From a virus, in the IMG/VR virus record IMGVR_UViG_3300032245_001466, positions 1 through 64,000 of that record: a stretch of DNA of 64,000 nucleotides; one strand, given 5' to 3'. The notes under the pieces were generated by a model, which saw only the letters and a list, made by a program, of their open reading frames with translations, made no database searches and was not told the DNA's origin. Position numbers and translations under genes: made by a program. Positions 47,218 through 54,733 of this stretch are shown piece by piece; the stretch's first letter is position 1, and every line of letters starts with the position of its first letter.

Positions 47218-47387
47218 TCGTGGAGGAGGCGACGGAACGGTTCCTCTGCTACGACTGCGAGGACTACCATCACGGCAAGCCATACTTCACCATGATCGCC
47301 GCGACAAAGCGCGACCCAGGCGCGTTCCTCTGTAAGGAGTGCTTCGCGGGACTAGAGAAGCGGGGGTACGTTCCCGATTCTGAATAA
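47214..47387 (+). CDS. Small zinc-ribbon protein
   Basis: 57 aa. CYDCEDYHHGKPYFTMIAAT and CKECFAGLEKRGY make a CxxC...CxxC ribbon. The start at 47214 overlaps the upstream stop (ATGA). Last gene of the operon. Confidence 0.65.
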   Translation: MIVEEATERFLCYDCEDYHHGKPYFTMIAATKRDPGAFLCKECFAGLEKRGYVPDSE

Positions 47388-47390
47388 TAA

Positions 47391-47461
47391 TAGCCCCGAT
47401 TAGGGGGCTAGGAGCCCTGGAAACGATAGACCCCCTCCTGGGACACCAGGTTGGGGGTTTT
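47391..47461 (+). terminator. Terminators after the 45.6-47.4 kb operon
   Basis: TAGCCCC/GGGGCTA (47391-47410), then CCCCC/GGGGG with inner CCTGG/CCAGG (47431-47457) followed by TTTTCG. Confidence 0.8.
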
Positions 47462-47497
47462 CGTTGCTCTCCGTGGCGCAAATCTGGGTGTGCGGTT

Positions 47498-47582
47498 GTT
47501 CTAACTCGGGACTCTGTCCCCTGGTTCTATCCCGCCAGCCCGGACAATAACTTTTGTTCGATCCCGCCAGCCCAGAAAATAA
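47498..47582. repeat. Degenerate array-like modules, tandem 27-bp repeat
   Basis: On the minus strand a GGGAC/GTCCC hairpin (47508-47520) is followed by TTAGAAC, like the palindrome-TAGAAC part of minus-array units but without a promoter. Next to it are two similar 27-bp copies (47525-47551 and 47556-47582) sharing ATCCCGCCAGCCC. Confidence 0.5.
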
Positions 47583-47583
47583 C

Positions 47584-47754
47584 CTAGCCGCGCCGTGCCC
47601 AGCCCTCTCCGCGGTATACAACCTGGATACTATTTATGCAGCGCACTAACTCACCCCCACAGTCTTCGTGGACAAGGTCCGGCACTTCGTCTGCCTTATG
47701 GAGGAGCTCAATAACTGCCTCGCACTTCTGGCACTGGTAGTCGTAGGTGGGCAT
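47584..47754 (-). CDS. FmdB-like zinc ribbon protein
   Basis: 56 aa. MPTYDYQCQKCEAVIELLHK with a second Cys (HEDCGGELVRC) matches the FmdB-type regulatory zinc ribbon, common in phages and bacteria. It follows tRNA-Ile in the same direction. GGAGG precedes ATG. Confidence 0.75.
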   Translation of the reverse strand: MPTYDYQCQKCEAVIELLHKADEVPDLVHEDCGGELVRCINSIQVVYRGEGWARRG

Positions 47755-47772
47755 ATGGGCCTCCTGAATAAC

Positions 47773-47848
47773 TGGTGGGGGCGCCTGGATTTGAACCAGG
47801 GGCCGTCCGGATATAAGCCGGATGCTCTAACCGCTGAGCTACGCCCCC
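47773..47848 (-). tRNA. tRNA-Ile (anticodon TAT)
   Basis: Complete cloverleaf on the minus strand: acceptor GGGGGCG/CGCCCCC, D-arm GCTC/GAGC, anticodon stem TCCGG/CCGGA with loop CTTATAT (anticodon TAT, reading AUA), T-arm with GGTTCAAATCC, discriminator A and encoded CCA. It would help decode AUA, rare in high-GC hosts. Confidence 0.9.
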
Positions 47849-48045
47849 TCGGTGTCGTAGCGGTTCCATTCTTTGCGGGCGCGCAACTTCTTCATTTTTT
47901 GATCAATCTCTAACCTGGTGATGACGTCCTTGATGCATCGCTTACAGACCAGGAAAATAACCCGTTGCTCGTCTTCCTGCTCATAGATAGGACCCAGTTC
48001 CTGGCAGTAGTTGCACATCCCTATCTTTTGCTCTGATTTCGCCAT
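47839..48045 (-). CDS. Small zinc-finger protein overlapping the tRNA
   Basis: 68 aa: MCNYCQELGPIYEQED and CKRCIKDVITRLEIDQK form a ribbon, followed by a basic helix. Its TAG stop is the TAG of tRNA positions 8-10, so gene end and tRNA start overlap by 10 nt. Start ATG 48045; an upstream extension has no ribosome site. Confidence 0.65.
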   Translation of the reverse strand: MAKSEQKIGMCNYCQELGPIYEQEDEQRVIFLVCKRCIKDVITRLEIDQKMKKLRARKEWNRYDTEGA

Positions 48046-48158
48046 ATGGGCCCCCGGAATAACTACGTGGTTAGCGCGAAAACCTAACGAATGAGCGTGA
48101 ACCTGCTCGAGAGGCATTCGGCCGGGGGGTGGCCCAGGTGTTTCCACCCCACCCCACC

Positions 48159-48554
48159 TCACGCAATAGTATCACCTTTTTCACCATCCGCAACCCCATC
48201 GCCACGATCCTCTGTGCTCAAACTGCGGAACGACCCCAAGATTTCCTCACCTGACGGCATCCCGTATAAATCCCCCACACGTAGGGTATCGATGGTGCCT
48301 TTCAGCCCCTTTATCATTGCGACCCGAAGATCCATATGATCGCTGTTCATACAGATCAACCCTGTGCGATTTCCGCCACACTCGCAGTCATTACGCTTTG
48401 CGATAGAGAGCACGGTGACATGGGAGAGGGAGCCCGCATTCCATAACTCCCATGCCTTCTCCAAAGAGATGATCTCTGCAAGATGGGCTTCCAGTGCGTT
48501 ATCAATCACTCCTTGCACCTCACTCACCCAAGAAGTCACGGATGAGCCATGCAC
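48159..48554 (-). CDS. Hypothetical protein downstream of the sigma region 4 gene
   Basis: Up to 131 aa; ATG 48554 overlaps the upstream gene by 35 nt, and GTG 48527 would shorten it by nine residues. Contains a CECGGNRTGLIC metal-like segment and SHVTVLSIAKRN. The C-terminus is acidic. Function unknown; coupled to the sigma-like gene, so a partner role is possible. Confidence 0.55.
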   Translation of the reverse strand: MHGSSVTSWVSEVQGVIDNALEAHLAEIISLEKAWELWNAGSLSHVTVLSIAKRNDCECGGNRTGLICMNSDHMDLRVAMIKGLKGTIDTLRVGDLYGMPSGEEILGSFRSLSTEDRGDGVADGEKGDTIA

Positions 48555-48735
48555 GTGCTGGGTGCTTGAGCTTCTTCAGTGCTCGCTGTTCAATCTGTCG
48601 CACGCGTTCACGAGAGATACGGAACTCTGCTGCGATCTCCTCCAATGTCCATGGACGACCTGTGCCAATGGTGAGATTCCCTGCGTCGTAGGTGCCTTGT
48701 TCGTCTTTTGTCACTGCTACCTTTTTGCGTCCCAT
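48520..48735 (-). CDS. Free-standing sigma-70 region 4 protein
   Basis: 71 aa. RPWTLEEIAAEFRISRERVR and QIEQRALKKLKHPAR are the helix-turn-helix of sigma-70 region 4.2, which reads the -35 box. Regions 1-3 are absent, so it cannot open promoters alone; it may compete with or replace host region 4 on RNA polymerase, or act as a DNA-binding coactivator. GGAGAGGAG precedes ATG. It sits among phage regulators and could direct the unusual plus-array promoters (inference). Confidence 0.85.
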   Translation of the reverse strand: MGRKKVAVTKDEQGTYDAGNLTIGTGRPWTLEEIAAEFRISRERVRQIEQRALKKLKHPARAWLIRDFLGE

Positions 48736-48827
48736 GTGTTTCTCCTCTCCTTAGGTGCCCATGTGGGCGTGCCCCTCGCAGGCTCGGGTCGGGCTCTCGC
48801 CTCACGGTCAAGCCTCGCTGTCGCGAG
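48736..48827 (-). promoter_or_regulatory. Upstream region of the sigma region 4 gene
   Basis: TTGACC (48806-48811) follows a CTCGC/GCGAG hairpin (48814-48827), as in minus-array unit 15, but the expected -10 position holds GC-rich CCGAGC. Leader hairpin GCCCACATGGGC. The promoter seems to need help or is degenerate. Confidence 0.4.
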
Positions 48828-48852
48828 TCTTGCCCCTACGGGCTTCGATCCC

Positions 48853-49329
48853 TCACGTGTCTGCTGGGAAATATCCGCTATTCCAACCGAACTTTCTGCT
48901 CTCAGGGATGATACCATCATGCACCATCTCTCGCGCAGCGACCATCGCTTGCGGGTATGAGTTTGCCACAGTCCACACCTCGGTGTCAAATAGGTCTGGT
49001 GTGTATTGCTTCATAAGCGCAAAGAAGCCCATCGCCCAATCCTTCGAGTGCGCCTCGTTCAGCCACACATGGGCCAACTCATGCAGCGCAATCAGGATGT
49101 CTGGCCGACAAAGCTGGACAGAGCGCTCCGAGAATGTCGTAAGCCCAAGAGGATGGTTGTCTTGTGGGTATCCGTCTCCATGGCGATGAAGCACTAACTC
49201 TGCGAGCGGGATGTCGTAGGAGGAGCAAGCGTCGGCAAGTGTTGCCACAACAGTATCCCACTCATCCAGATTTTCATACTCAATGCCGTCGCCAAAAGAG
49301 AGGAGGAACGGCAAGCCTTCAAGCGGCAC
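48853..49329 (-). CDS. HExxH metallopeptidase-like protein A
   Basis: 158 aa from GTG. ILIALHELAHVWLNEAHSKD gives a zinc-binding HELAH motif; the following residues (MGFFALMKQY) are helical. The N-terminal part resembles SprT-like or M78-type small metalloproteases only loosely. It starts 4 nt after the next HExxH gene stops, a tandem pair. Confidence 0.6.
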   Translation of the reverse strand: MPLEGLPFLLSFGDGIEYENLDEWDTVVATLADACSSYDIPLAELVLHRHGDGYPQDNHPLGLTTFSERSVQLCRPDILIALHELAHVWLNEAHSKDWAMGFFALMKQYTPDLFDTEVWTVANSYPQAMVAAREMVHDGIIPESRKFGWNSGYFPADT

Positions 49330-49332
49330 GAA

Positions 49333-49734
49333 TTAACTCTTAGGGAATTGTGGGAGCGGCAGGAGTGGTGAAACAATGCGCGCCCAGTGGTCTGTCGCCC
49401 GCTCGGTAGCGTCAAGATAGTTTGGCTCAAACGTCGACCAGCCAATCTTCCCCAGCGCCTCTTCTAGGTTCTCAACAACGCGATCGGTTCCGGCGTTGAC
49501 GATGTGTCCTAACTCGTGGCACAGCGTGACGCGTTGCTTCTCTGGGTCGTAAGAGAAAAAATCTTTTTGCAGTCGCATCTCAGCATAGCTTCTCTGGGGT
49601 GATACTTCAATGTCAGCGTCAGCATCTGGATCAGCAAAGTCGCGAGAGATGGCAATCTCCCAGTGCGAAATACCAAACACAATAGCGGCGGCGGTGACCC
49701 ACTCTTCAACAGCCTTAAACTTGTCTACCTTCAT
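49333..49734 (-). CDS. HExxH metallopeptidase-like protein B
   Basis: 133 aa. RVTLCHELGHIVNAGTDRVV carries HELGH. Preceded by MRLQKDFFSYDPEKQ, a layout like ImmA/IrrE (M78) and related peptidases. Phage proteins of this kind may cleave host regulators, but substrate is unknown. Transcribed with protein A. Confidence 0.6.
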   Translation of the reverse strand: MKVDKFKAVEEWVTAAAIVFGISHWEIAISRDFADPDADADIEVSPQRSYAEMRLQKDFFSYDPEKQRVTLCHELGHIVNAGTDRVVENLEEALGKIGWSTFEPNYLDATERATDHWARIVSPLLPLPQFPKS

Positions 49735-49850
49735 TGCACACGCTCCGTACTACGCACCAGCATTGGGTGGGGGCAGAGCATAACAGCGGTGCATCTTCCG
49801 CCGCAATCTGTCATAATGCTGCCTATAACCACCATAGATAGGAGCCCCCC

Positions 49851-50153
49851 ATGATCATCAACCTTGAGTCGTCGACCCTCCAAGAGACCATCGGAACCGC
49901 CAGTGCCATTGTAGACTTTTGGGCGCCGTGGTGCAACCCATGCAAGGCAATCAATGCGGAGTTGGAAAAGGTTAATCAAACTCGACCAGACATCACGATT
50001 GTCAAGGTGAATGTGGATAACCATCAAGAACTGGTACGGGAATATCATATCAAATCAGTACCCACCGTCTTGTTTATTCGCGATGGCGGGGCACCCACCT
50101 CGGTGGCGGGACTGATCCGCGCCGAAGAAATGATCAAGAAGGTTAGCCGTTGA
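49851..50153 (+). CDS. Thioredoxin-like protein
   Basis: 100 aa. VDFWAPWCNPCKAINAELEK is the thioredoxin active site, with CNPC in place of CGPC, and IKSVPTVLFIRDGGAP contains the cis-proline. Short form without extra domains. Phage thioredoxins supply reducing power for ribonucleotide reductase or act as polymerase factors. Divergent from the HExxH pair, with a TATA-like -10 at about 49815. Confidence 0.9.
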   Translation: MIINLESSTLQETIGTASAIVDFWAPWCNPCKAINAELEKVNQTRPDITIVKVNVDNHQELVREYHIKSVPTVLFIRDGGAPTSVAGLIRAEEMIKKVSR

Positions 50154-50380
50154 AGCTCGTTGCGACAATCACCCTGCTTCCTGGGCGGGTGCAGGTATGG
50201 CGGGTTGACGCCAATGGAGAGGTGCATCTTGCCATTACCCCAGAAGAGGCGCTTGACGCAGTGCTCTCCGCTGCGACCGGTCGGTCAGTGAGTGTAAACT
50301 GGATTGGCGTCCCTCAGGACTTTGACCCGCCCGGATGGGATGGTCGCCTTGATCGTCTTCCACCAAACGCAATGGCGTGA
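50150..50380 (+). CDS. Small protein coupled to thioredoxin
   Basis: 76 aa, starting at the thioredoxin stop (ATGA-type overlap, TTGAAG start context). Strands KLVATITLLPGRVQVWRVDA and EALDAVLSAAT. The end overlaps the minus-strand ParB-like gene by 67 bp (convergent). Function unknown. Confidence 0.5.
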   Translation: MKLVATITLLPGRVQVWRVDANGEVHLAITPEEALDAVLSAATGRSVSVNWIGVPQDFDPPGWDGRLDRLPPNAMA

Positions 50381-50832
50381 AATTTGTGCCCACACATCGG
50401 GCACTCAGTCTTTTTCTCGTCAAGGTCCATTGGGTCTGGCTCCATCGCCTGCCGAACCAGTCGGTCCATATCTTCAAGGTCATAGCCAGTAGAGTCAAGG
50501 AGCCCATCTACGGCGGACTCGTACACAACGCGCGCCAGGATTTCGTCGTCATAGCCACCAAGATCTGACGCTCGATTGTCGGCAAGAAGAATTGCCCTTG
50601 CCCGCTGATCGTCGACATCTGCCCATTGCACGGGGATCTCTTCAAGATTAAGAATGAGCGCGGCCTTAACTCGATGGTTTCCAACCAAGATTCTTCGCGT
50701 AGACTTTTGGCAAACGACTACGCCGTGCCAGCCATTCTTTTTGATTGACTCGACAATTGCCCCAACGTCACCCGAGCGCGGATTGTCTGGGTGCGGCTTT
50801 AGGGTTGCTGGTCGCTCTTGCGTGATTTCCAA
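50314..50832 (-). CDS. ParB-like nuclease-domain protein A
   Basis: 172 aa from TTG. LKPHPDNPRSGDVGAIVESI, VGNHRVKAALIL and LLADNRASDLGGYDDEILAR match the ParB/Srx-like nuclease fold. The end has CPMCGHKFH (zinc pair). Such phage proteins are linked to DNA modification and partition-like activities. It is the last gene of the glycan cluster. Confidence 0.75.
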   Translation of the reverse strand: MEITQERPATLKPHPDNPRSGDVGAIVESIKKNGWHGVVVCQKSTRRILVGNHRVKAALILNLEEIPVQWADVDDQRARAILLADNRASDLGGYDDEILARVVYESAVDGLLDSTGYDLEDMDRLVRQAMEPDPMDLDEKKTECPMCGHKFHAIAFGGRRSRRPSHPGGSKS

Positions 50833-51530
50833 GCTTCACCCCCATCGTTGGGGAAGCCCTTATGCTTTCGGGCCTCAAAGATCATCTTGTCATATGTGTA
50901 TAGCCATGGCTGCTCGTTTCTCTCAAGCAATGGATCGCGAAATTCATTTGTGCCAATCCATTCGTGCTTAACAATATCATCAGAAATGTACGTCAATTTA
51001 CCAAGGGCATTGCCAACTTCGGTATACTCGTTGTCGGCAAAAAGAGATTTGTACCCAGGGTAGTATATATGACCAAAGCGTTCATAATACTTTCTCCCAG
51101 AGGCGACAATTGTGCAGTTATTGCTTCCGCCCATTGCATGATCATCCAGCCATAGCGCGCCGTCCGTGTCCGGATAGTGCTCAATTAGGCGAGAGAGCAT
51201 CATGTCATCATAGCCAAATGAGAGCGGGATCATGTCGTCCTGCCCATTGAAGACCATATCCCAGTCGTCGCTTGCCTTGTCCATGTCGGCGTTAATTGCC
51301 TCAATCTTTGTGGAAGAGTTTCCGTAGAAATATTTAAGATCCGTGCCGTTTGACTTAATGCGCTCAAGCTTTTCCTTCACGGCGTCGTTGTTCATTAGCT
51401 TGTCGTCTTCGTCCATAGAAATAAGAATCTCAATCTGATGTCGACCAGATGCCATGGCAATGTACTTTTCTAACGTCTTAAAGAAAAGCTCAGGGCGCTG
51501 TCTAGTTGGAAATTTAATAAGTAGTTTCAC
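50799..51530 (-). CDS. Glycosyltransferase, GT2-like (A)
   Basis: 243 aa from GTG. MKLLIKFPTRQRPELFFKTL, then DMVFNGQDDMIPLSFGYDDM in the donor-site region. Fits GT-A enzymes of phages. ATGA/GTGA overlap with glycosyltransferase B, so they are cotranscribed with the epimerase. Confidence 0.7.
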   Translation of the reverse strand: MKLLIKFPTRQRPELFFKTLEKYIAMASGRHQIEILISMDEDDKLMNNDAVKEKLERIKSNGTDLKYFYGNSSTKIEAINADMDKASDDWDMVFNGQDDMIPLSFGYDDMMLSRLIEHYPDTDGALWLDDHAMGGSNNCTIVASGRKYYERFGHIYYPGYKSLFADNEYTEVGNALGKLTYISDDIVKHEWIGTNEFRDPLLERNEQPWLYTYDKMIFEARKHKGFPNDGGEAWKSRKSDQQP

Positions 51531-52114
51531 TTGATGTTCTTCAACAGTTCTGCCCGGAGTGCCAGCGGGAACTCATGGGACTGATAGTAATAATAAATCA
51601 CGCCATCCACCTTTCCTTCCGTCTTCAGATATTTCTGAAGATCCTTTGAGTATTGATGGTCCTCGCCATGATTAATCTCTTGGAACCGAACTTGCAGCGC
51701 ATACTCTCGCTTGATAGCGTTTAGGTGACTTGGCATGCGGTAGTCAATGCCCTCGCTTGTATACCAGCTTGTGTACTCGATTGAATGCCTAAAGAGCCGC
51801 TTGCTTCCGTCGCGCCAGTAAACATACCCATCGAGAGAAGCGCAGTCTGGGTTGCCCTCAAGGGCCGCCAAGACCTTTTCCACATAATCCTTGCTGATCA
51901 TGTCGTCATCGTCAATGAACGCGACGTAATCGCCGGTAGCACCCTCAAGCAGCGTGTTCCTCTTGGCCCCAATGGTCTGCTCCCCATTGTCGGGGAGGAT
52001 GAGCATCTCAACGTCAGTTGTCAGTTGATTGACAATTTCTGACGTAATTTGCTCACAAATTTTTGAGCGCTCATGCAGCGTTGGGATTAAGAGCGAAAGC
52101 CGCTTGTGACCCAT
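51527..52114 (-). CDS. Glycosyltransferase, GT2 (B)
   Basis: 195 aa. LSLLIPTLHERSKICEQITS, IGAKRNTLLEGATGDYVAFI and FIDDDDMISKDYVEKVL give the GT2 nucleotide-sugar and DDD motifs. Short, catalytic domain only. Start overlaps the epimerase stop (TAATG). Confidence 0.8.
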   Translation of the reverse strand: MGHKRLSLLIPTLHERSKICEQITSEIVNQLTTDVEMLILPDNGEQTIGAKRNTLLEGATGDYVAFIDDDDMISKDYVEKVLAALEGNPDCASLDGYVYWRDGSKRLFRHSIEYTSWYTSEGIDYRMPSHLNAIKREYALQVRFQEINHGEDHQYSKDLQKYLKTEGKVDGVIYYYYQSHEFPLALRAELLKNIK

Positions 52115-53100
52115 TACTCCGATCCCCGCTTCTTCTTCTCTACCTGCTCAAATACCCATGCATACGTTTTTTCTAAGCCGCTGCGCAAAGAGATAGACGG
52201 CTGCCAACCAAGGCGCTCCTGAATCATGGTGTTGTCGCTGTTTCTTCCGCGAACGCCCTTTGGCGCATCAAGGTTGTATTGCCGCTCAAGTTTTATCCCC
52301 GCAATGTCTTCCACAATAGAAACCAGTTGATTAATCGAAACCAACTCAGACGACCCAAGGTTTAGCGGATCATGAATGTCCGACTGCATAATGCGAATCG
52401 TCCCCTGGACACAATCGTCAATGTACATAAATGATCGCGTCTGTTCGCCATCGCCCCAAATCTCAATTTCATGCTTTCTACCAATGACCGCCTCTGCAAC
52501 TTTTCGACAAATAGCGGCGGGGGCTTTTTCTCTTCCGCCAATCCACGTTCCATTTGGTCCGTATACATTGTGATATCGAGCAATGCGAGTCTCAAGTTTA
52601 AAGTCTTCGTAAAAGTGTCGGGCCATGCGCTCAGAAAAAAGTTTCTCCCAGCCATAGCCGTCCTCTGCCATTGCGGGATAGGCATCAGACTCTTTTAGCG
52701 CGGTGACATTGGGGTCAATCTGCTTATCTGCCGCATACACACAGGCGCTGGAAGAATAGAAAAATCGTTTAACGTTTGCTTTTCGGGCAGCAACCAACAT
52801 GTTGGTGCTAGTTAAGACGGAAAGCATGCAGGCGGCTTTGTTGTGTTCAATAAAACCCATACCGCCCATGTCGGCGGCAAGATTGTACACCTCGTCCATG
52901 CCAAGCGCTGACATATTGGCATACTCCGCAATAGAAAGATTTGTCTCACCATGCGACTTTGCCGTTGGGGAAATTTGCTCCCACTCCGAGAGCGGCTTTT
53001 TATCCACGGCAAAAACTTGGCCCTCATCGCGACGCACAAGTTCACGAACAAGCCACCCGCCAATAAAGCCACCCGCACCCGTAACAAGAATTCGCTTCAT
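52114..53100 (-). CDS. GDP-mannose 3,5-epimerase
   Basis: 328 aa from ATG 53100. MKRILVTGAGGFIGGWLVRE (Rossmann GxxGxxG), YNLAADMGGMGFIEHNKAAC, SSACVYAADKQIDP, GYGWEKL (YxxxK), NVYGPNGTWIGGREKAPAAI and GVRGRNSDN closely follow plant and bacterial GME enzymes, which convert GDP-D-mannose to GDP-L-galactose and GDP-L-gulose. With two glycosyltransferases it suggests a phage-made L-sugar. A longer ATG at 53226 lacks a ribosome site. Confidence 0.9.
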   Translation of the reverse strand: MKRILVTGAGGFIGGWLVRELVRRDEGQVFAVDKKPLSEWEQISPTAKSHGETNLSIAEYANMSALGMDEVYNLAADMGGMGFIEHNKAACMLSVLTSTNMLVAARKANVKRFFYSSSACVYAADKQIDPNVTALKESDAYPAMAEDGYGWEKLFSERMARHFYEDFKLETRIARYHNVYGPNGTWIGGREKAPAAICRKVAEAVIGRKHEIEIWGDGEQTRSFMYIDDCVQGTIRIMQSDIHDPLNLGSSELVSINQLVSIVEDIAGIKLERQYNLDAPKGVRGRNSDNTMIQERLGWQPSISLRSGLEKTYAWVFEQVEKKKRGSE

Positions 53101-53147
53101 GGGGGGAGTATACACAACCTTTGGATATTGCCAGGGTTGTTTGTGTT

Positions 53148-53450
53148 TTAGCCTGTGCCAAGCATACTTTGTAACTTTTTTCTGTCGCGTTTTCTTCTCT
53201 GACGCTCGGCCATCTTTGCCTTCCATACCGGGTCCCCTTTACGGCGTTGCCAGCGGAGGCGCTGTTTTTCCGCCGCCCTTGCCCTCTGCTCTGGGGTTCT
53301 TACCCTGCTTGGGTCTCGATCGTGCTGCGCTTTTTTTACTTCGTATTTGCAGGCCTTACAGTTTTTGTCCGTACTTTTTTGATAAAAATCCGCAGAGTCT
53401 GGCCAGTTCTCGCCACATCGACCGCACGTTTTTACATCAACCCAAGCCAT
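53148..53450 (-). CDS. Zinc-finger basic protein
   Basis: 100 aa. CGRCGENWPDSADFYQKSTD and CKACKYEVKKAQHD are a CxxC-FY-CxxC ribbon seen in phage HNH-associated proteins; a long Arg/Lys-rich tail follows (WQRRKGDPVWKAKMAERQRR). It probably binds nucleic acid. No HNH catalytic residues are visible. Confidence 0.65.
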   Translation of the reverse strand: MAWVDVKTCGRCGENWPDSADFYQKSTDKNCKACKYEVKKAQHDRDPSRVRTPEQRARAAEKQRLRWQRRKGDPVWKAKMAERQRRKRDRKKLQSMLGTG

Positions 53451-53463
53451 TCCCGAACCCCAC

Positions 53464-54183
53464 CTACGGAAGATATTCTACCGTGATCCAGTTGCTTCCC
53501 CACTGCGCGCCCGTTAATGCATTTCGGTAGTATCTCTTGCCGTTTATGTAATACGTTTCTCGCCCCATCTCGGCCCACGCCTCTGGGCTTAAGTCTACCA
53601 AAGGACGAATCTTTTTGCCATCAGAAACCACGTATCCACTACACTCGCATGAATCAGCAACCCAGACAACAACACGAATACCTGTCTCCAGGGATGTGAT
53701 TCTAAGTTTGTGAGCCGGAACCGTGTGGTGTCTTGGAATTTGCTTCGCAATGATGCTTCGCAAATATGGCCCAAGCGCTGCATAAAGATTTTCTGTTGTT
53801 GAGGTCCATTTCCTTCGATACTGAATCCATCCGCCCATATTAACAGCGCGACACTTCCATTGCGGGTTTTTTGCACATGACTTTTTTGTCTCAACGAGAT
53901 ATCCATTTCTGCCGGGCTTACCTTTTCTGCTAAGCGAATACCACGCCTGGACGTTACCAGCATAAAAAGCGTCATAAGTTGTCGCGTATCCAGTAACTGA
54001 TTCAGAAAAAATCCACTCAAGTGGCTCCGAACATTCCGGCAGTTGCCTATCTACCCCAGCGCATTCTGCCTTCGTAATCTGAAAATTAATTGGCTGTTTT
54101 GGCTCGACCAAAATCGTCGTCGGGAGAGCCAGCGACGCAATGACGATTGCGGAAACTACAAGGCGCAAAAGCCTTAGCTGCAA
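53464..54183 (-). CDS. Secreted RlpA/expansin-like double-psi barrel protein
   Basis: 239 aa from TTG 54183, or better from TTG 54168. An N-terminal signal peptide (LVVSAIVIASLALPTTILVE) is followed by a Cys-bearing mature protein; GYATTYDAFYAGN, RVVVWVADSCECSGYVVSDG and PLVDLSPEAWAEMGRETYYI resemble double-psi beta-barrel domains (RlpA, expansins, resuscitation-promoting-like proteins). It would act outside the membrane on cell wall. Unusual for a phage. Confidence 0.6.
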   Translation of the reverse strand: MQLRLLRLVVSAIVIASLALPTTILVEPKQPINFQITKAECAGVDRQLPECSEPLEWIFSESVTGYATTYDAFYAGNVQAWYSLSRKGKPGRNGYLVETKKSCAKNPQWKCRAVNMGGWIQYRRKWTSTTENLYAALGPYLRSIIAKQIPRHHTVPAHKLRITSLETGIRVVVWVADSCECSGYVVSDGKKIRPLVDLSPEAWAEMGRETYYINGKRYYRNALTGAQWGSNWITVEYLP

Positions 54184-54392
54184 ATCCCGATACCACGACG
54201 AGTCATCTCCTCGTCAACAAGTGCGATGCCACCCATCGCGCTGGCAATGTAGCGAAGGCGATCTTTTTCGCTTCGATCCTCAAGATACGCTACCCAGCTA
54301 AACATTAGCGATCTTCTTTCTGCTGCGCGAATCAGATCGCTGTCGCTCATTTTTGAGAAATCTTTTCTAGGCTTATGCCTATGCTTTGCCAC
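54174..54392 (-). CDS. Hypothetical helical protein
   Basis: 72 aa from GTG 54392, selected by AGGAGG 6 nt upstream (inside the preceding gene). Basic N-terminus (AKHRHKPRKDF), then SDSDLIRAAERRSLMFSWVA. It overlaps the previous gene by 14 nt and the secreted-protein gene by 10 nt. Function unknown. Confidence 0.6.
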   Translation of the reverse strand: MAKHRHKPRKDFSKMSDSDLIRAAERRSLMFSWVAYLEDRSEKDRLRYIASAMGGIALVDEEMTRRGIGICS

Positions 54393-54711
54393 GCTTTTCC
54401 TCCTCTTCGTAAAAAGCAAGCCAAACGCAAAGCGCCATTGCTTTGCACTGTGCGGCAATGCCTTGCTTTTGATTGTATTCATCAGGGTTTACTTCTAACA
54501 CATCACAAAGCGCCTGAAGAAATTCTTTATGCCAAATGCCATACGAAACAACTGGCTCTGACTGATGTGGGCGGACCAACTGGTCAACAAAACTTTTTGG
54601 CCACCCACCGTCAATGTAGAACGATGGGTCAACAACTTCTCGCCAGTTGTCACCGACGGTTAGTTGCGCCTTGGTCTCACGCATAATTTGCAGTGCTTCC
54701 GACCTAGTCAT
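54379..54711 (-). CDS. Hypothetical protein, probably leaderless
   Basis: 110 aa. DNWREVVDPSFYIDGGWPKS and AQCKAMALCVWLAFYEEEEK. The sequence before ATG is TATACT plus 6-7 nt, with no ribosome site, so the message is probably leaderless. It starts the minus-strand cluster down to ParB-like A. Function unknown. Confidence 0.6.
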   Translation of the reverse strand: MTRSEALQIMRETKAQLTVGDNWREVVDPSFYIDGGWPKSFVDQLVRPHQSEPVVSYGIWHKEFLQALCDVLEVNPDEYNQKQGIAAQCKAMALCVWLAFYEEEEKRGKA

Positions 54712-54733
54712 GATGCGAGTATAGCAGAAATCG

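Noticed and set aside
52799-53530. 243-codon plus-strand frame over the epimerase start and zinc-finger gene
   Set aside because: Antisense to two genes with clear motifs; the composition is unlike a folded protein and there is no start signal.
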